Assembly (NCBI RefSeq): GCF_007692705.1
Contig: NZ_REBN01000124.1
Location: 1-37,711, forward strand
Direction of reading: 5' to 3'
DNA length: 37,711 bases
Origin: Mongoliibacter sp.
GTDB taxonomy: Bacteria > Bacteroidota > Bacteroidia > Cytophagales > Cyclobacteriaceae
Shown: one piece after another, positions 24,986 to 32,569 of the stretch
Layout of the letters: the number at the start of each line of letters is the position of its first letter
Position numbering within the stretch: the first letter of the stretch is position 1
Notes under the pieces: generated by a model
What the model was told of the DNA's origin: nothing
What the model saw: the letters and a program-made list of their open reading frames with translations, nothing else
The model's database searches: none
Made by a program: the position numbers and the translations under genes

Positions 24986-25972
24986 TCATGAAATTTCCTG
25001 ACCCACTCTTTCCAACAAAGCCTTCGTGGCTTTAATGCCTTCCACTTCAGAAAGCTCATTTCCTTCATATTCAATGCCGACATAGCCTCTATAACCGGCG
25101 TCCTTGACGATCTGCATCATTTTATAATAGTCTGTCTCCACACAATTTCCCTCCGCATCAAAATTATTGGCTTTGGCGCTGACTCCTTTTGCAAAAGGCA
25201 TCATCTCTCTGACCCCTTGATAACGATCATACTCCTCCACACATTCCCCTTCCCATTCGGATTCTCCTGAGCGCTTGATACAGAAATTCCCAAAATCAGG
25301 AAGTGTCCCACAATTTTCCATGCCCGTATCCTGAATCACCTTGCTCAGCCACTGTCCATTCGAGGAGTAGCTACCGTGATTTTCCACAATGACATTGATG
25401 TCGTAGGCTTTGGCAAATTCAGAAAGTTTCCTCAAGCCATCTGTAGCAGCAGCACCCACTTCTTCGGCAGTGCCACGCCCAAAGGCATTCACCCGGATAG
25501 AATGGCAGTCCAGAAACTGAGCAGCTTCTACCCATTTTTTATGGTCATCCACCGATTTCATTCTGGCCTTTTCATCCAGATCCCCTAAGAAACCTTCTCC
25601 GTCCACCATGATCAGGACAGACTCCATACCCAAGTCGTTGACCCGCTTTTTCATTTCTCCAAGATACTCCTTATCATTTGCTTTATCCTTGAAAAAGGCA
25701 TTGACATATTCCACCGCATGGATATCAAAATTGTCTTTGGTGAATTTTGCAAAATCCAGGTTGTCCAGCTCTCCTGCAAAAAGCGTTTTGTGCAATGACC
25801 ACTGAGCCAGAGAAATTTTAAAAAAAAGCTCATTGACTGCTGCTTCAACAGCTTCTTCGGAACTCTGAGTTCCACCTCCACAGCTTTGCAACAGAATAGG
25901 GCTTACAGTAGCCCCAAATCCCAGCAGGCCAAGGTTTCGGATAAAGGTTCTTCTATGGGTGTTGTTCTTCAT
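24986..25972 (-). CDS. Tat-exported TIM-barrel lipoprotein, sugar phosphate isomerase/epimerase family
   Basis: The 328-residue protein has a twin-arginine signal (RRTFIRNLG) followed by a lipobox-like LLQSCGGG, so it is probably folded in the cytosol, exported and lipid-anchored. The body matches the xylose-isomerase-like TIM barrel (AP endonuclease 2 fold): FKISLAQWSLH, HAVEYVNAFFKD, HSIRVNAFGRGT, VIVENHGSYSSNGQW, GTLPDFGNFCI and GYRGYVGIEYEGNEL, with conserved Glu/Asp/His positions suited to a divalent metal. Substrate is unknown; relatives act on inositols, keto-sugars or hydroxypyruvate. Composition is GC-rich like PhyH. The promoter region is flanked by GGTTGGTT/AACCAACC arms. Confidence 0.87.
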   Translation of the reverse strand: MKNNTHRRTFIRNLGLLGFGATVSPILLQSCGGGTQSSEEAVEAAVNELFFKISLAQWSLHKTLFAGELDNLDFAKFTKDNFDIHAVEYVNAFFKDKANDKEYLGEMKKRVNDLGMESVLIMVDGEGFLGDLDEKARMKSVDDHKKWVEAAQFLDCHSIRVNAFGRGTAEEVGAAATDGLRKLSEFAKAYDINVIVENHGSYSSNGQWLSKVIQDTGMENCGTLPDFGNFCIKRSGESEWEGECVEEYDRYQGVREMMPFAKGVSAKANNFDAEGNCVETDYYKMMQIVKDAGYRGYVGIEYEGNELSEVEGIKATKALLERVGQEIS

Positions 25973-25982
25973 AATTTGGGTT

Positions 25983-26033
25983 GGTTGGTTTTTAGAAAAG
26001 CAAAATACCTATTTCTTACTTTTAGAACCAACC
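25983..26033. promoter_or_regulatory. Inverted repeat GGTTGGTT/AACCAACC around the TIM-barrel gene promoter region
   Basis: GGTTGGTT at 25983-25990 and AACCAACC at 26026-26033 are perfect 8-bp arms; inside them AAAAG and CTTTT also pair. Between them on the minus strand lies TATTTTG (26001-26007), one base short of the TAnnTTTG -7 element. It may be an operator pair or a leader structure. Confidence 0.4.
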
Positions 26034-26046
26034 TTTCACATAAATA

Positions 26047-26079
26047 CAAAAAAAGGCAGAGCAACTCGCCCTGCCTTTA
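26047..26079 (-). terminator. Terminator of the blaI-blaR1 operon
   Basis: AAAGGCAG (26052-26059) pairs with CTGCCTTT (26071-26078), with an inner GC/GC pair, and on the minus strand is followed by TTTTTTTGT. It separates blaR1 from the TIM-barrel gene. Confidence 0.8.
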
Positions 26080-26100
26080 GACATTACATTAAATCAAATA

Positions 26101-27339
26101 TTATTCACTCAACTTAAACCTGATTGGCAACCTCATGCGGACAGCAACTTCACGTCCCCTTTGTTTTCCTGGAATCCAATCCGGGGATTGACGTATGACA
26201 CGAAGGGCTTCCTCGTCACAGCCCCCACCGATTCCCCTAAGAATTTCAGGATTGGTAACCCTCCCATCTTTTTGGATTTCGAAAACCACATAGACTGTTC
26301 CCTCAATGCCCATCCTTTTTGCCTGATCGGGGTAGTGAAGTGTAGAGGATAAGAATTTGCTCCATTCTGGCATTCCTCCTTTAAACTCAGGGGAATCTTC
26401 TACCACGTCAAAAATTTCATCAGCAGTTGCAATTTGCGTTTCCATTGGAATATCCAAAGTCTCTGGAAAATCTTCTGTAGTACCGCTGTCGCAGGCAAAT
26501 ACACCCAGCATCAGCGCAATAAATGGGATCAATAGGAGGAATACGGACTTTTGCATCCCCCCTGATTTGTTGGATTTCATCATCATTTGAATTCGTTTTT
26601 TGGTTTGGAAATGGTTGAAGTTATTTACCAACTCATTGTTGCTTTCGGTAATCAATAGCCCCAAAAGCAATTTGGCATAGTCAGTTTTAGGGTAAGTGCT
26701 CGTCACCTCTTGGTCGGCTTCATATTCATGTACTTCTCTGAGGCTTGCTTCCAAAAATATCCATACCGGATGAAACCAAAGGATAGCATTGCAAAGGTGC
26801 AAAAGAAGCAGATCCAGCGTATGCCCTTTTTTCACATGTACGGATTCGTGGTGAACAATGGGTTTTTGATCAAGGTCATTTTCATCATAATAGGGTAGAA
26901 AAATGTAGTGTAAGAAAGAAGATGGCTGCAGTTCAGGGTTGACAACAATGCAAAATCCATCCTTGTGATGCTTTTCAGATTGGATAATTCTTTTGGCAGT
27001 CAAGCCCAATCCGAACAACAGCATGCCTATTTTCCAAGCTACTCCTGTGACATACACCCAGAAAAGAATCCCAAGCACGGTCCAAGTACTGCCCTGACTT
27101 TCGTTTTCCCCAAATTGAAATTCGGGTAAATTATAGGAAAAAATACCTGGCACCAACTGCTCTGAACTACTGATTTTAAAACTTAGAAAAGGAAGTATCA
27201 GGGCAAATATGACGGAGGAAAGCAGGTAGGTTCTGTTCCAGCTGAAAAATGTCAGTTTGGCTAAAAAGAGCCTATAAAATCCATATAACAGGGCCAAAGC
27301 CAAACTGGCCTCCCAGAGGTAATTGAACAGCTGATTCAT
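26101..27339 (-). CDS. blaR1: BlaR1-type M56 membrane metallopeptidase with C-terminal TonB domain
   Basis: The 412-residue protein has about three N-terminal transmembrane helices (1-115). The M56 zinc motif is H164-E165-S-V-H168 with a downstream HEYEAD (204-209), and a fourth helix lies near 263-285 (KSVFLLLIPFIALMLGVFAC). The extracytoplasmic end (about 315-412) is a TonB C-terminal-type domain (PEFKGGMPEWSKFLSS, YVVFEIQKDGRVTNPEIL, GGGCDEEALRVIRQSPDW) in place of the penicillin-binding sensor of classical BlaR1. It would sense an envelope signal and cleave the repressor BlaI. The gene overlaps blaI by 4 bases (ATGA), so the two are coupled. The symbol marks family, not beta-lactam sensing. 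Confidence 0.88.
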   Translation of the reverse strand: MNQLFNYLWEASLALALLYGFYRLFLAKLTFFSWNRTYLLSSVIFALILPFLSFKISSSEQLVPGIFSYNLPEFQFGENESQGSTWTVLGILFWVYVTGVAWKIGMLLFGLGLTAKRIIQSEKHHKDGFCIVVNPELQPSSFLHYIFLPYYDENDLDQKPIVHHESVHVKKGHTLDLLLLHLCNAILWFHPVWIFLEASLREVHEYEADQEVTSTYPKTDYAKLLLGLLITESNNELVNNFNHFQTKKRIQMMMKSNKSGGMQKSVFLLLIPFIALMLGVFACDSGTTEDFPETLDIPMETQIATADEIFDVVEDSPEFKGGMPEWSKFLSSTLHYPDQAKRMGIEGTVYVVFEIQKDGRVTNPEILRGIGGGCDEEALRVIRQSPDWIPGKQRGREVAVRMRLPIRFKLSE

Positions 27340-27710
27340 GGTGTGTCATTGTTTTCGTGGTCTTCAATCAATTTTTTCAGTTCATTAATTTCCTTTTCGG
27401 AAATCCCCTTCTCCTTGACCATAAAGGAGAGCACATTTTGGACTGAGCCATCAAAATAGTTTTTGACCAAGTTGTTGAAACTCTTTTTCCGGTAAGCTTC
27501 CTGAGAAATGATCGGGAAATACTCATGGATATTCCCATAGGTTTTATGGTCGAGGTAGCCTTTCTTTTCCAGTTGCTTGATATTGGAGGCCAAGGTGGTA
27601 TAAGGAGGTCTAGGCTCGGGCAATGCATTCAATACATCCCGTACCAGAGCTTTCTCCAAATTCCAAAAGACCTGCATCAATTGTTCTTCATTTTGTGTCA
27701 ATACTTCCAT
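27336..27710 (-). CDS. blaI: BlaI/MecI-family transcriptional repressor
   Basis: The 124-residue protein starts LTQNEEQLMQVFWNLEKALV, the typical BlaI opening. A winged helix follows (about 10-75, with PRPPYTTLASNIKQLEKKGYLDHK) and a C-terminal dimerisation half (SFNNLVKNYFDGSVQNVLSF). It binds dyads near its own promoter and is inactivated by the coupled M56 peptidase. Two tandem dyads of suitable shape lie 34-67 bases upstream. The candidate -7 element ends only 5 bases before the ATG, so the mRNA could be leaderless. Confidence 0.93.
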   Translation of the reverse strand: MEVLTQNEEQLMQVFWNLEKALVRDVLNALPEPRPPYTTLASNIKQLEKKGYLDHKTYGNIHEYFPIISQEAYRKKSFNNLVKNYFDGSVQNVLSFMVKEKGISEKEINELKKLIEDHENNDTP

Positions 27711-27714
27711 AAAT

Positions 27715-27722
27715 CAAACTTA
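27715..27722 (-). promoter_or_regulatory. Candidate -7 element of the blaI promoter
   Basis: On the minus strand TAAGTTTG fits TAnnTTTG and lies 4 bases upstream of the blaI ATG (27708-27710). The start site would then fall at or very near the A of the ATG. The -33 region is weak and coincides with the first operator dyad. Confidence 0.45.
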
Positions 27723-27743
27723 ATACTAAGTTTTTAATATTCC

Positions 27744-27777
27744 TACGAAAAAATCGTAATACTACGAAAATTTTGTA
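27744..27777. promoter_or_regulatory. Two tandem BlaI-type operator dyads
   Basis: TACGAAAAAATCGTA (27744-27758) and TACGAAAATTTTGTA (27763-27777) are two dyads with TACGA/TCGTA-like arms, their centres 19 bp apart, about two helical turns. They sit just upstream of blaI and resemble the TAC...GTA dyads bound by BlaI/MecI. Confidence 0.7.
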
Positions 27778-28114
27778 ATGAAGTCCCTTAAATGGAGAGT
27801 GTGAACATGGTAGGAGTTTGAATTAAAGTTGTTTGTAAGCTGTTCGATTTCTCTAAAATCCTGCTTGGGGCTAAGGATTTATTTTGGTTTATGATTAGAA
27901 AATTAGCCATTATGCCGGTACACAGGGTTTATTGAGGTAGGGTTGAATATCCATTTGGCTAGGCAAGGAGACAGGCAATTCCGGTTTTCTAATATTGAAA
28001 CATGATTCAATTGTAACTTCGCTTACAAAGAAGCTTACCTACATTCCTTTATATACCTTCAAGAATGCTTGTGGTATTTTTAAGGTTAAGAATGCTGTTT
28101 TTGATAAATATTTT
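27778..28114. other. Noncoding stretch between the BlaI operators and the rpsA promoter
   Basis: About 340 bases with no ORF of credible length and no terminator or perfect repeat that I could find. It separates the divergent blaI and rpsA transcription units. Confidence 0.5.
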
Positions 28115-28122
28115 TACCTTTG
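28115..28122 (+). promoter_or_regulatory. -7 element TACCTTTG of the rpsA promoter
   Basis: Perfect TAnnTTTG, 115 bases before the rpsA ATG; only a weak CTG is found at the -33 position. The start site would be near 28127, the first base of the hairpin at 28127-28142. Confidence 0.6.
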
Positions 28123-28126
28123 CAGT

Positions 28127-28236
28127 CCGTTCGGGTGAACGGGGTCTCTGTGCTTGATTATCAGCGACTTTATTATCAACCAAAAACACCAATCCGATGA
28201 CTCTAGGATTGTTGGAAATCAGAGTCAATAATCATT
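28127..28236 (+). promoter_or_regulatory. Structured rpsA leader: 5' hairpin plus candidate H-type pseudoknot
   Basis: CCGTTC/GAACGG (28127-28132 and 28137-28142, GGGT loop) would form a hairpin at the very 5' end. Nearer the ATG, CAATCC (28190-28195) pairs with GGATTG (28206-28211), and TGACTCT (28198-28204) pairs with AGAGTCA (28221-28227). The two stems interleave with loops of 2, 1 and 9 nt, which is classical pseudoknot geometry. The second stem ends 9 nt before the ATG. An autoregulatory site for S1 is inferred. Confidence 0.55.
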
Positions 28237-30000
28237 ATGTCAAATCAAAAAGATTTTAACTGGGACGATTTCGGAACCAAAGGTTTTGGTGAAGGCTATT
28301 CCAAAGAGAAAAGAGCTGAAATGGAGGCCCTTTACGAAGGAACTCTTAATGAAATCACTGAAAAAGAGGTCATCAAAGGTACTGTAGTAGGTATCAATGA
28401 CAAGGACGTGATCATCAACATTGGCTTCAAATCTGATGGATTGGTTCCTGTATCTGAATTCCGTGACCTTCCTGATCTAAAGATCGGTGACGAAGTGGAA
28501 TTGTTCATCGAAGAGCAGGAAAACTCTCTTGGCCAATTGGTACTTTCAAGAAAGAAAGCCAGAATGGTCCGTGCATGGCAAGACATCGAAGATGCGCTTG
28601 AGCATGACAACATTATTGAAGGTCTTGTAAAAAGAAGAACAAAGGGTGGTCTTATCGTGGATATCTACGGTGTAGAGGCTTTCTTGCCAGGTTCTCAGAT
28701 CGACGTGAAACCTATCAGAGATTTTGATATCTATGTAGGAAAGAAAATGGAAGTGAAAGTGGTAAAAATCAACCACTCTAACGATAACGTAGTAGTTTCT
28801 CATAAAGTCTTGATTGAGAAAGACCTTGAGAAGCAAAAAGCTGAAATCCTAAACAACCTTGAGAAAGGTCAGGTACTTGAAGGTGTGATCAAAAACATGA
28901 CTAATTTCGGTGTATTCATCGATTTGGGTGGTGTAGATGGTTTACTTCACATTACTGATATCTCTTGGGGAAGAATCAACCATCCGGAAGAAGTACTTAA
29001 CCTGGATGATAAAGTTCAGATTGTGGTTCTTGATTTCGATGATGAGAAGAAGAGAATTTCTTTGGGTATGAAGCAGCTTACTGCTCATCCTTGGGATGCG
29101 CTTTCTGCTGATCTTGAAGTTGGTTCTAAAGTACAGGGTAAGATTGTAAACGTAGCTGACTACGGTGCATTCCTTGAGCTTGCTCCAGGAGTAGAAGGTT
29201 TGATCCACGTTTCTGAAATGAGCTGGTCTCAGCACTTGAGAAATCCAGCTGACTTCGTGAAAGTAGGAGACGAAATCGAAGCAGTGGTATTGACCTTGGA
29301 CAAGGACGAAAGAAAAATGTCCTTAGGTATCAAACAACTTACTGAAGATCCATGGACCAAAGGTGACATGTCTGCTAAGTATGCTGTAGGTACCAAGCAC
29401 AAAGGTGTGGTAAGAAACTTGACTAACTTCGGCCTATTCCTTGAGTTGGAAGAAGGAATCGACGGTTTGGTTCACGTATCTGATCTTTCTTGGACTAAGA
29501 AAATCAAGCACCCTTCTGAGTTTGTAAAAGTAGGTGATGAGTTGGATGTTGCAGTTCTTGAATTAGATGTTGACAACAGAAGACTTGCTCTAGGACATAA
29601 GCAATTGGAAGAAAATCCTTGGGATACTTTCGAATCTGTATTCCCTGTAGGTTCTGTTCATAAGTGTACTGTTGTTTCTAAAAACGATAAAGGTGCAGTT
29701 CTTGAGCTTCCTTACGGTTTGGAAGGTTTTGCAACCAACAAAAACCTTGAGAAAGAAGATGGATCTACTGTAGAGGTAGGTGAATCTTTGGATTTCAGAG
29801 TTACTGAATTCTCTAAGGATGATAAGAGAATTGTTCTTTCTCACACAGCAATGTTCAGAGAAGAAGCGAAAGTTGCTCCAGCTCCTAAAAAAGCAGCTCC
29901 TAAGAAGAAAGCTGAAAGCACTCCGGAAGAGAAATCTACACTTGGAGACTTGGATGCTTTAGCTGAGTTGAAAGAGAAAATGGAAGGCGGGAAAAAATAA
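28237..30000 (+). CDS. rpsA: 30S ribosomal protein bS1
   Basis: The 587-residue protein contains six S1 RNA-binding repeats, beginning near GTVVGINDKDVIINIGF, GLVKRRTKGGLIVDIYG, GVIKNMTNFGVFIDLGG, GKIVNVADYGAFLELAP, GVVRNLTNFGLFLELEE and CTVVSKNDKGAVLELPY. A Lys/Ala/Pro-rich tail (APAPKKAAPKKKAES) and a short acidic helix end it. S1 recruits mRNA to the 30S subunit; this should matter more than usual in a genome that seldom uses Shine-Dalgarno pairing. The codon choice is cleaner and more biased than in neighbours, as expected for high expression. It has its own promoter, structured leader and terminator. Confidence 0.97.
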   Translation: MSNQKDFNWDDFGTKGFGEGYSKEKRAEMEALYEGTLNEITEKEVIKGTVVGINDKDVIINIGFKSDGLVPVSEFRDLPDLKIGDEVELFIEEQENSLGQLVLSRKKARMVRAWQDIEDALEHDNIIEGLVKRRTKGGLIVDIYGVEAFLPGSQIDVKPIRDFDIYVGKKMEVKVVKINHSNDNVVVSHKVLIEKDLEKQKAEILNNLEKGQVLEGVIKNMTNFGVFIDLGGVDGLLHITDISWGRINHPEEVLNLDDKVQIVVLDFDDEKKRISLGMKQLTAHPWDALSADLEVGSKVQGKIVNVADYGAFLELAPGVEGLIHVSEMSWSQHLRNPADFVKVGDEIEAVVLTLDKDERKMSLGIKQLTEDPWTKGDMSAKYAVGTKHKGVVRNLTNFGLFLELEEGIDGLVHVSDLSWTKKIKHPSEFVKVGDELDVAVLELDVDNRRLALGHKQLEENPWDTFESVFPVGSVHKCTVVSKNDKGAVLELPYGLEGFATNKNLEKEDGSTVEVGESLDFRVTEFSKDDKRIVLSHTAMFREEAKVAPAPKKAAPKKKAESTPEEKSTLGDLDALAELKEKMEGGKK

Positions 30001-30042
30001 ATTAGACGCAAGACTTAAGACTTGGTTTATCCCTAAATATAG

Positions 30043-30074
30043 AAGTGGCTGCCGATAGGTGGCCACTTTTTTCC
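30043..30074 (+). terminator. Intrinsic terminator after rpsA
   Basis: AAGTGGC (30043-30049) and GCCACTT (30062-30068) form a 7-bp stem with a 12-nt loop followed by TTTTCC. An in-frame ATG at 30045 lies in this stem and is not a real start for the next gene. Confidence 0.85.
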
Positions 30075-30146
30075 TTTAAATCCTTTGAGGTTTTTAAAAC
30101 CTCGAAGGATTTCCCTCTTTTTTACAATTATTTTTTAATTTTCAAC

Positions 30147-31331
30147 ATGAAACTACACCATCTCTACTTATTAATTCTAATAGTTGCTTTTTCTTGTTCC
30201 AAACCAAAAAATCAGGAACTTGGAATTTCTAATAACTTTTCTTTTGAAGTTATTGATTCTTTAGATTTGGAGATTTTTGGAAATCCCATGTTGGTCAATG
30301 TAAGTCCAAAGGCGAACCGATTTGTTTTTTATGATTATCCCAGCAAAGAATTTGTCTTTACAGATGCCTCAGGGGAGGTTTTAGGTAAATTTTCCAAGCA
30401 GGCAGATACACCAGATGCACATGGATTTCTCTTGGAGTATCCCGGTTTTATAGATGAAGAAAAGGTAGCTTTGGCTGGAATGCAAGGGATTTTCATTTAC
30501 GATTTGAACGGGACGATGATTGAAAAATTGGCTCATCCTGAAATGCTTAGTGGGGCAGGGTCTATGAGTTTTATAGGGAAAGGTGTCGAAACCATTACTT
30601 TGGATGGGAGACCGTATTTATTAAGTAAATCAGTGCGGACAAGGGACACATATGCGGGAGAGCAAAAGTTTTATGACTCTTTTAAGGCATTGGAGCTTAT
30701 AGATATAGAAAATGCTGATTTCTTTGAAATTGTCCCTTTTGAAGAAGGGAGCCAATTTCTGGACGGAAATGGATATTTCGAGAGTGATTATGCACCTGCT
30801 TTAGAGGCATTCGGAGATAAGCTTTATGTTGCTTTAGGAGGAGAAACGCGATTGCTTGTCTACTCTCTATTGCCTGATGGAGCTAGGCTTGATACGATAG
30901 TCAATCTTCAAATACCTGGTTTTGGGAAATTGGCAGTAACCCCAAGATCAGAATTTTCCGATGGTTCAGTTACGATTAAAGGTGATACTCCTGCTATCAG
31001 AAATATCCATATCGTAGATGGGAAAATACTGATTCAATACTATGGAGGCATTCCAGAAGACAAAATGAAAGAATTAGAAGTACTTTGGAGTTCTGGAGAT
31101 AAAGAAGAATCTGAAAGATTTTACAGACAAATTGAAAGTGAAGTTGCTCAAGGAGTTCTCGTTTTAGATCAAAATACTCTAGAGCTCATCGGTAACCTTG
31201 ATTTTCCTGATAAAGTCAAGAAGAGTGGCTTTGCGTCTGGTGGAGGTTTCCTTTGGATGGAAAAAACTTCGAATGAAGAAAAGGAGGAAGATTTTTTAAG
31301 GATTTATAAGGTGAAACTATCATCCAAATGA
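30147..31331 (+). CDS. Lipoprotein with probable beta-propeller fold, unknown function
   Basis: The 394-residue protein is read from the ATG at 30147, directly before the signal peptide KLHHLYLLILIVAFSCSK (lipobox Cys16). Earlier in-frame starts lie inside the rpsA terminator. Repeating strands of the type FVFYDYPSKEFVFTDASGEV, GIFIYDLNGTMIEKL and GVLVLDQNTLELIGNLD suggest a propeller, similar to Bacteroidota families such as DUF4221 or 6-bladed propeller lipoproteins; I cannot tell which. Its stop overlaps the ATG of a related lipoprotein by 4 bases. It is the first of four exported proteins in a row. Confidence 0.82.
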   Translation: MKLHHLYLLILIVAFSCSKPKNQELGISNNFSFEVIDSLDLEIFGNPMLVNVSPKANRFVFYDYPSKEFVFTDASGEVLGKFSKQADTPDAHGFLLEYPGFIDEEKVALAGMQGIFIYDLNGTMIEKLAHPEMLSGAGSMSFIGKGVETITLDGRPYLLSKSVRTRDTYAGEQKFYDSFKALELIDIENADFFEIVPFEEGSQFLDGNGYFESDYAPALEAFGDKLYVALGGETRLLVYSLLPDGARLDTIVNLQIPGFGKLAVTPRSEFSDGSVTIKGDTPAIRNIHIVDGKILIQYYGGIPEDKMKELEVLWSSGDKEESERFYRQIESEVAQGVLVLDQNTLELIGNLDFPDKVKKSGFASGGGFLWMEKTSNEEKEEDFLRIYKVKLSSK

Positions 31332-32464
31332 TGGAAGCACGCATCATTTTACTTTCAATTTTGGTATTCCTCTATGCTTGCTCCGAGCGGGGAAAAGATT
31401 CCAAAAATAGAGTGGATTCCAACGAATGGGAACTTGTGATTTTGGATTCTATTAAGGTAGATTATTTAGGAACAGTAAATGGGGGAGATTTTAGAAATGG
31501 GAAAGGAGTATTTTTTAATTTTCAGGAAAATAAATTGATTGAATTTGAAGCAAATGGGGAAATTACATACGAAACATCCTATCCAAAAGATGGACCGGGA
31601 AAAGTTGAATACCCGACCCAATTGCGGTATACAGAGGATGGTAGACTCTTTGCCGCGAGCTTTATGGGTTGGTTATATGAGCTGAATAAGGATTTGACTT
31701 TGAAGCAAGAAATAAAGCTTCCATTTCCAAGTTTGGCAAATGACGGAGGGGGTTTACTTAGGAATCTTGACTATTGGAATGATTCATTGATCAGTTTTTA
31801 CCCAGGCAGAGATGGGGCAAATCCTTATGACCCACATTTCATCCGGGATAACTTTCTGTTGGAAAAAATTGATCCTGAGACTGGCAACGCAGAGCCGTTA
31901 ATCAAAATCCCAAATACTTCACGGTATACCTCGGATAAATACTACGAAAGAGCTTGGATTCAATTTGGTATTTCCGGAAATATACTTCACTTGGCACTAA
32001 GCAATGAACCATTAATTCATACATATGACTTAAGCAATGATGGAGCTTATTTGAGTACCATTGATTTTCAGCCTTCTAAATTTCTGGATAATGGAGAGCA
32101 TCAAGAAAAGTATCAATACATATCCCATAACATAATGCTAGATGGAAATATCCGTCAGTTGTTTCTCACAAAAAAAGCTGCAGTTGTCTTTTACACTGAG
32201 GGTATAGAGGAAGATGTTTTTATCCAAAATGAATTGAAAAATCCAAAAAACTTTCCCAAATACAAAAATTTTCAAAATCAGATTCTGAAAATAATCCATC
32301 ATGATTCTACTCTTTCCAATGAAATCATTGTCCCATACAGAATTGGGAGAATAATGAATATTGAAGAGTTGGATAAATCATTCTATGCTGTGAGAGATGA
32401 TGAATATCTGGGAGAAGAGCAGGATTATATTACTTTCTATAAACTTCAATTGATCAAAAAATGA
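31328..32464 (+). CDS. Second propeller-like lipoprotein, related to its upstream neighbour
   Basis: The 378-residue protein starts at ATGATG (31328 or 31331) overlapping the upstream stop. It has a lipoprotein signal with Cys18 (VFLYACSERG). The body shares the plan of the previous protein: WELVILDSIKVDYLGTVNGG early, ending in DDEYLGEEQDYITFYKLQL as the neighbour ends in EEDFLRIYKVKL. The two are probably diverged tandem duplicates. Function unknown; tight overlap indicates translational coupling. A long 11-bp inverted repeat starts at its stop codon. Confidence 0.82.
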   Translation: MMEARIILLSILVFLYACSERGKDSKNRVDSNEWELVILDSIKVDYLGTVNGGDFRNGKGVFFNFQENKLIEFEANGEITYETSYPKDGPGKVEYPTQLRYTEDGRLFAASFMGWLYELNKDLTLKQEIKLPFPSLANDGGGLLRNLDYWNDSLISFYPGRDGANPYDPHFIRDNFLLEKIDPETGNAEPLIKIPNTSRYTSDKYYERAWIQFGISGNILHLALSNEPLIHTYDLSNDGAYLSTIDFQPSKFLDNGEHQEKYQYISHNIMLDGNIRQLFLTKKAAVVFYTEGIEEDVFIQNELKNPKNFPKYKNFQNQILKIIHHDSTLSNEIIVPYRIGRIMNIEELDKSFYAVRDDEYLGEEQDYITFYKLQLIKK

Positions 32465-32531
32465 AAAACCATGTAGTCGAAACTTTTGGCTTTAAGGAAT
32501 TTTTCTATTGTAGCGTTTTGATGGTTTTTCA
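32462..32531. repeat. Perfect 11-bp inverted repeat after the second lipoprotein
   Basis: TGAAAAACCAT (32462-32472, including the TGA stop) and ATGGTTTTTCA (32521-32531) are perfect inverted copies separated by 48 nt. The region lies between two genes on the same strand and could be a weak attenuator or the remnant of an insertion. Confidence 0.45.
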
Positions 32532-32569
32532 CGTCTCCAATATGTAGAAGACTTTAGAAGCATAGACCG

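Noticed and set aside
30045-30146. N-terminal extension of the first propeller-like lipoprotein
   Set aside because: It covers the rpsA terminator and would bury the signal peptide; the ATG at 30147 is the natural start.
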